A DNA stretch of 64,000 nt from an uncultured Erythrobacter sp. (GTDB taxonomy: Bacteria > Pseudomonadota > Alphaproteobacteria > Sphingomonadales > Sphingomonadaceae), in NCBI GenBank assembly GCA_913055155.1, contig CAJXJR010000001.1:248001-312000 (forward strand). The letters are read 5' to 3'. The position numbers and the translations under genes are program-made. This document shows, piece after piece, positions 62,761 to 64,000 of the stretch. The stretch's first letter is position 1. The number at the start of each line of letters is the position of its first letter. A model generated the notes under the pieces. The model saw nothing but the letters and a program-made list of their open reading frames with translations, had not been told where the DNA came from and made no database searches.

Positions 62761-63837
62761 CTAACCGCCAAGCGGAACGCTGAAGCGCGCCGTGGTGCCC
62801 TTGCCGGGTGCGCTTTCCAGCGTCAGCGTGCCGCCCATCATCTCTGCCAGCCGCCGACTGATCGGCAAGCCCAGCCCGGCACCACCGGGCTGGCGCGTGC
62901 GGCTGTCGTCGCCCAGAGCGAAGGGTTCGAACACGTGGTGCAGCCGTTCGGGCGCGATACCGCAGCCGGTGTCGCTGACCATGACGGTAAGCCAGCGGCC
63001 CTGCCTTCGCACCACCATGCGAACTTCGCCCGCGCTGGTGAACTTCACCGCATTGCCGGCGAGGTTGGCAAGCACCTGGCCGAACCGTAGTTCGTCCCCG
63101 ATCAGGGTCGGGGGCACGCCGCGGTCGTAGTCGAGTTGCAGTTGCAGGCCTTTCTGCACCGCAGCCCCGCGCATCAATCGCGCGGTGTTCTCCAGCGCCA
63201 GGCGCGGACTGAACCGCTCGTTTTGCAAGGTCATGCGCCCGGTTTCGATGCGGGCGTAGTCGAGAATGTCGTTGAGGATCGTCACCAGCGCTTGCCCGGC
63301 CTCGTGGATATGGATCACGTGGCGGCGCTGTTCCTCGGGCAGGTCGCTTTCCAGCAATACCTGCGCAAAGCCGAGGATGCCGTTCATCGGGGTGCGGATT
63401 TCATGGCTCATGTTGGCGAGGAAACTGGCCTTGGCGTCCGCCTCGGCAGCGCGGAGGGAAACAGGCGCTGGCGGTGATGGCGCCTCCGTCATCCCGCCAA
63501 GGCGCCACGCGACCAACGGCAAGGCAATCGCCATTGCGATGGCCAGCAGGCCGATCGCGATTCCTGGCGCCAGCACGCCATGATCCACTGCCAACTTGCA
63601 CAGCGCACCCAGCAGCAATGGCGGCAGCACAAGTGCGAGCCAACCGCCCGGCAAGGCGCCTTGTCCGGCATCGTCTTCTGGCGTGGCTGCGACCCGCTGC
63701 TGTAACACGAAAATATCCGTTGTGACCTGGGGCGCGTTGATAGCGTGCGGGATGCTACGAAATCGGTCGAATGGCTTAGGCACTTTTGCGCAGGATTGGG
63801 TGCGGCATTGCCCCTTGTTCCCATCTGGCGAAAGCAT
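62761..63837 (-). CDS. Membrane sensor histidine kinase
   Basis: 358 residues from ATG 63837. A GTG at 63708 would leave room for a promoter, since the first base of the divergent gene is only 14 bases from 63837. Two membrane helices ([20 protein letters not shown] and [19 protein letters not shown]) lead to [20 protein letters not shown] (H-box) and an intact ATPase domain ([41 protein letters not shown]). The periplasmic loop is very short, so the signal is probably sensed in the membrane or cytoplasm. No attached receiver is seen and no partner regulator is adjacent. Confidence 0.87.
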   Translation of the reverse strand: MLSPDGNKGQCRTQSCAKVPKPFDRFRSIPHAINAPQVTTDIFVLQQRVAATPEDDAGQGALPGGWLALVLPPLLLGALCKLAVDHGVLAPGIAIGLLAIAMAIALPLVAWRLGGMTEAPSPPAPVSLRAAEADAKASFLANMSHEIRTPMNGILGFAQVLLESDLPEEQRRHVIHIHEAGQALVTILNDILDYARIETGRMTLQNERFSPRLALENTARLMRGAAVQKGLQLQLDYDRGVPPTLIGDELRFGQVLANLAGNAVKFTSAGEVRMVVRRQGRWLTVMVSDTGCGIAPERLHHVFEPFALGDDSRTRQPGGAGLGLPISRRLAEMMGGTLTLESAPGKGTTARFSVPLGG

Positions 63838-63851
63838 GCTAGGGACGCTTT

Positions 63852-64000
63852 ATGATGTTGATTCGATTTGCGATTGCTCTTTCTCTTGCCGGCGCGGCAC
63901 TGTCGGCGCAGGCACAGAATACGGGCCAGCATCCGGGTGAGGATGCGCTCCGCCTTGCGCCATCCATGCCTTGGAACCTCGATTACGACGATGATTCCTG
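63852..64000 (+). CDS. Start of a secreted protein, cut by the right edge
   Basis: The frame from ATG 63852 (or ATG 63855) stays open to the window end, with AGGGA just upstream. The N-terminus is a clear signal peptide (MMLIRFAIALSLAGAALSAQA) followed by QNTGQHPGEDALRLAPSMPW. About 49 residues are visible, too few to name a family. Confidence 0.7.
   Translation, partial: MMLIRFAIALSLAGAALSAQAQNTGQHPGEDALRLAPSMPWNLDYDDDS

Overview
The window is GC-rich, gene-dense chromosomal DNA with short gaps and many ATGA-type stop/start overlaps. It most resembles an alphaproteobacterium of the order Sphingomonadales, probably Erythrobacteraceae. This rests on gene content and protein character: an Oar-like TonB-dependent receptor, a DUF6456 protein beside an XRE regulator, aroQ-accB-accC, yajC-secD-secF, a PepSY/OmpR/histidine-kinase trio and an NDUFS4-type complex I protein. 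I see no prophage, IS element, CRISPR array or rRNA. The largest gene-free gaps are under 300 bases and hold tRNA or SRP RNA genes, promoters or leaders.

Layout. 1-4.4 kb: a CHAT-protease protein (cut by the left edge), then a tightly coupled renalase-like oxidoreductase/DCC/DUF427 operon. 4.4-19.6 kb: an M28 peptidase, tRNA-Ile2, a secreted thermonuclease, tRNA-Pro(UGG), a secreted S1/P1 nuclease, AMP nucleosidase, a lipoprotein 5'-nucleotidase, a large Oar-type receptor, a 2OG oxygenase with a concentrative nucleoside transporter, a YhhQ-type transporter with cytidine deaminase, and a Tat-exported PhoD phosphatase. Together these read as a nucleic-acid and nucleotide scavenging neighbourhood. 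19.7-28.5 kb: a 2OG-oxygenase/repeat protein, a polysaccharide deacetylase, a degenerate histidine kinase, an Lrp regulator, a Ca/Na antiporter, accC-accB-aroQ and an unknown membrane protein. 28.5-36 kb: an orphan 3-TM holin, a cytochrome b561-YceI fusion, then methylmalonyl-CoA mutase, O-acetylhomoserine sulfhydrylase and the acyl-CoA carboxylase alpha subunit.

36-44 kb: an unknown secreted protein, a NarL-type regulator with a 7TM-type kinase, a small membrane protein, an alpha-carbonic anhydrase behind a strikingly structured leader, a DUF2490 protein, and a four-gene secreted cluster in the mirror order A-B-B'-A'. 44-50.9 kb: tRNA-Pro(GGG), yajC-secD-secF, a glycosyltransferase, an XRE regulator opposite a DUF6456 gene, and an acidic low-complexity protein. 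50.9-64 kb: uup, the PepSY/RR/HK trio, chorismate mutase, polyprenyl diphosphate synthase, hrpB, an NDUFS4-like gene, SRP RNA-dnaX-ybaB, a membrane histidine kinase and the start of a secreted protein cut by the right edge.

Most of the window is housekeeping sequence. The best candidates for undescribed biology are the carbonic-anhydrase leader (three consecutive hairpins with a mutually exclusive pairing next to the ribosome site), the A-B-B'-A' secreted cluster, the nucleoside transporter/2OG oxygenase operon, and a shared TTGC-type -35 promoter architecture in front of all four stable RNA genes.
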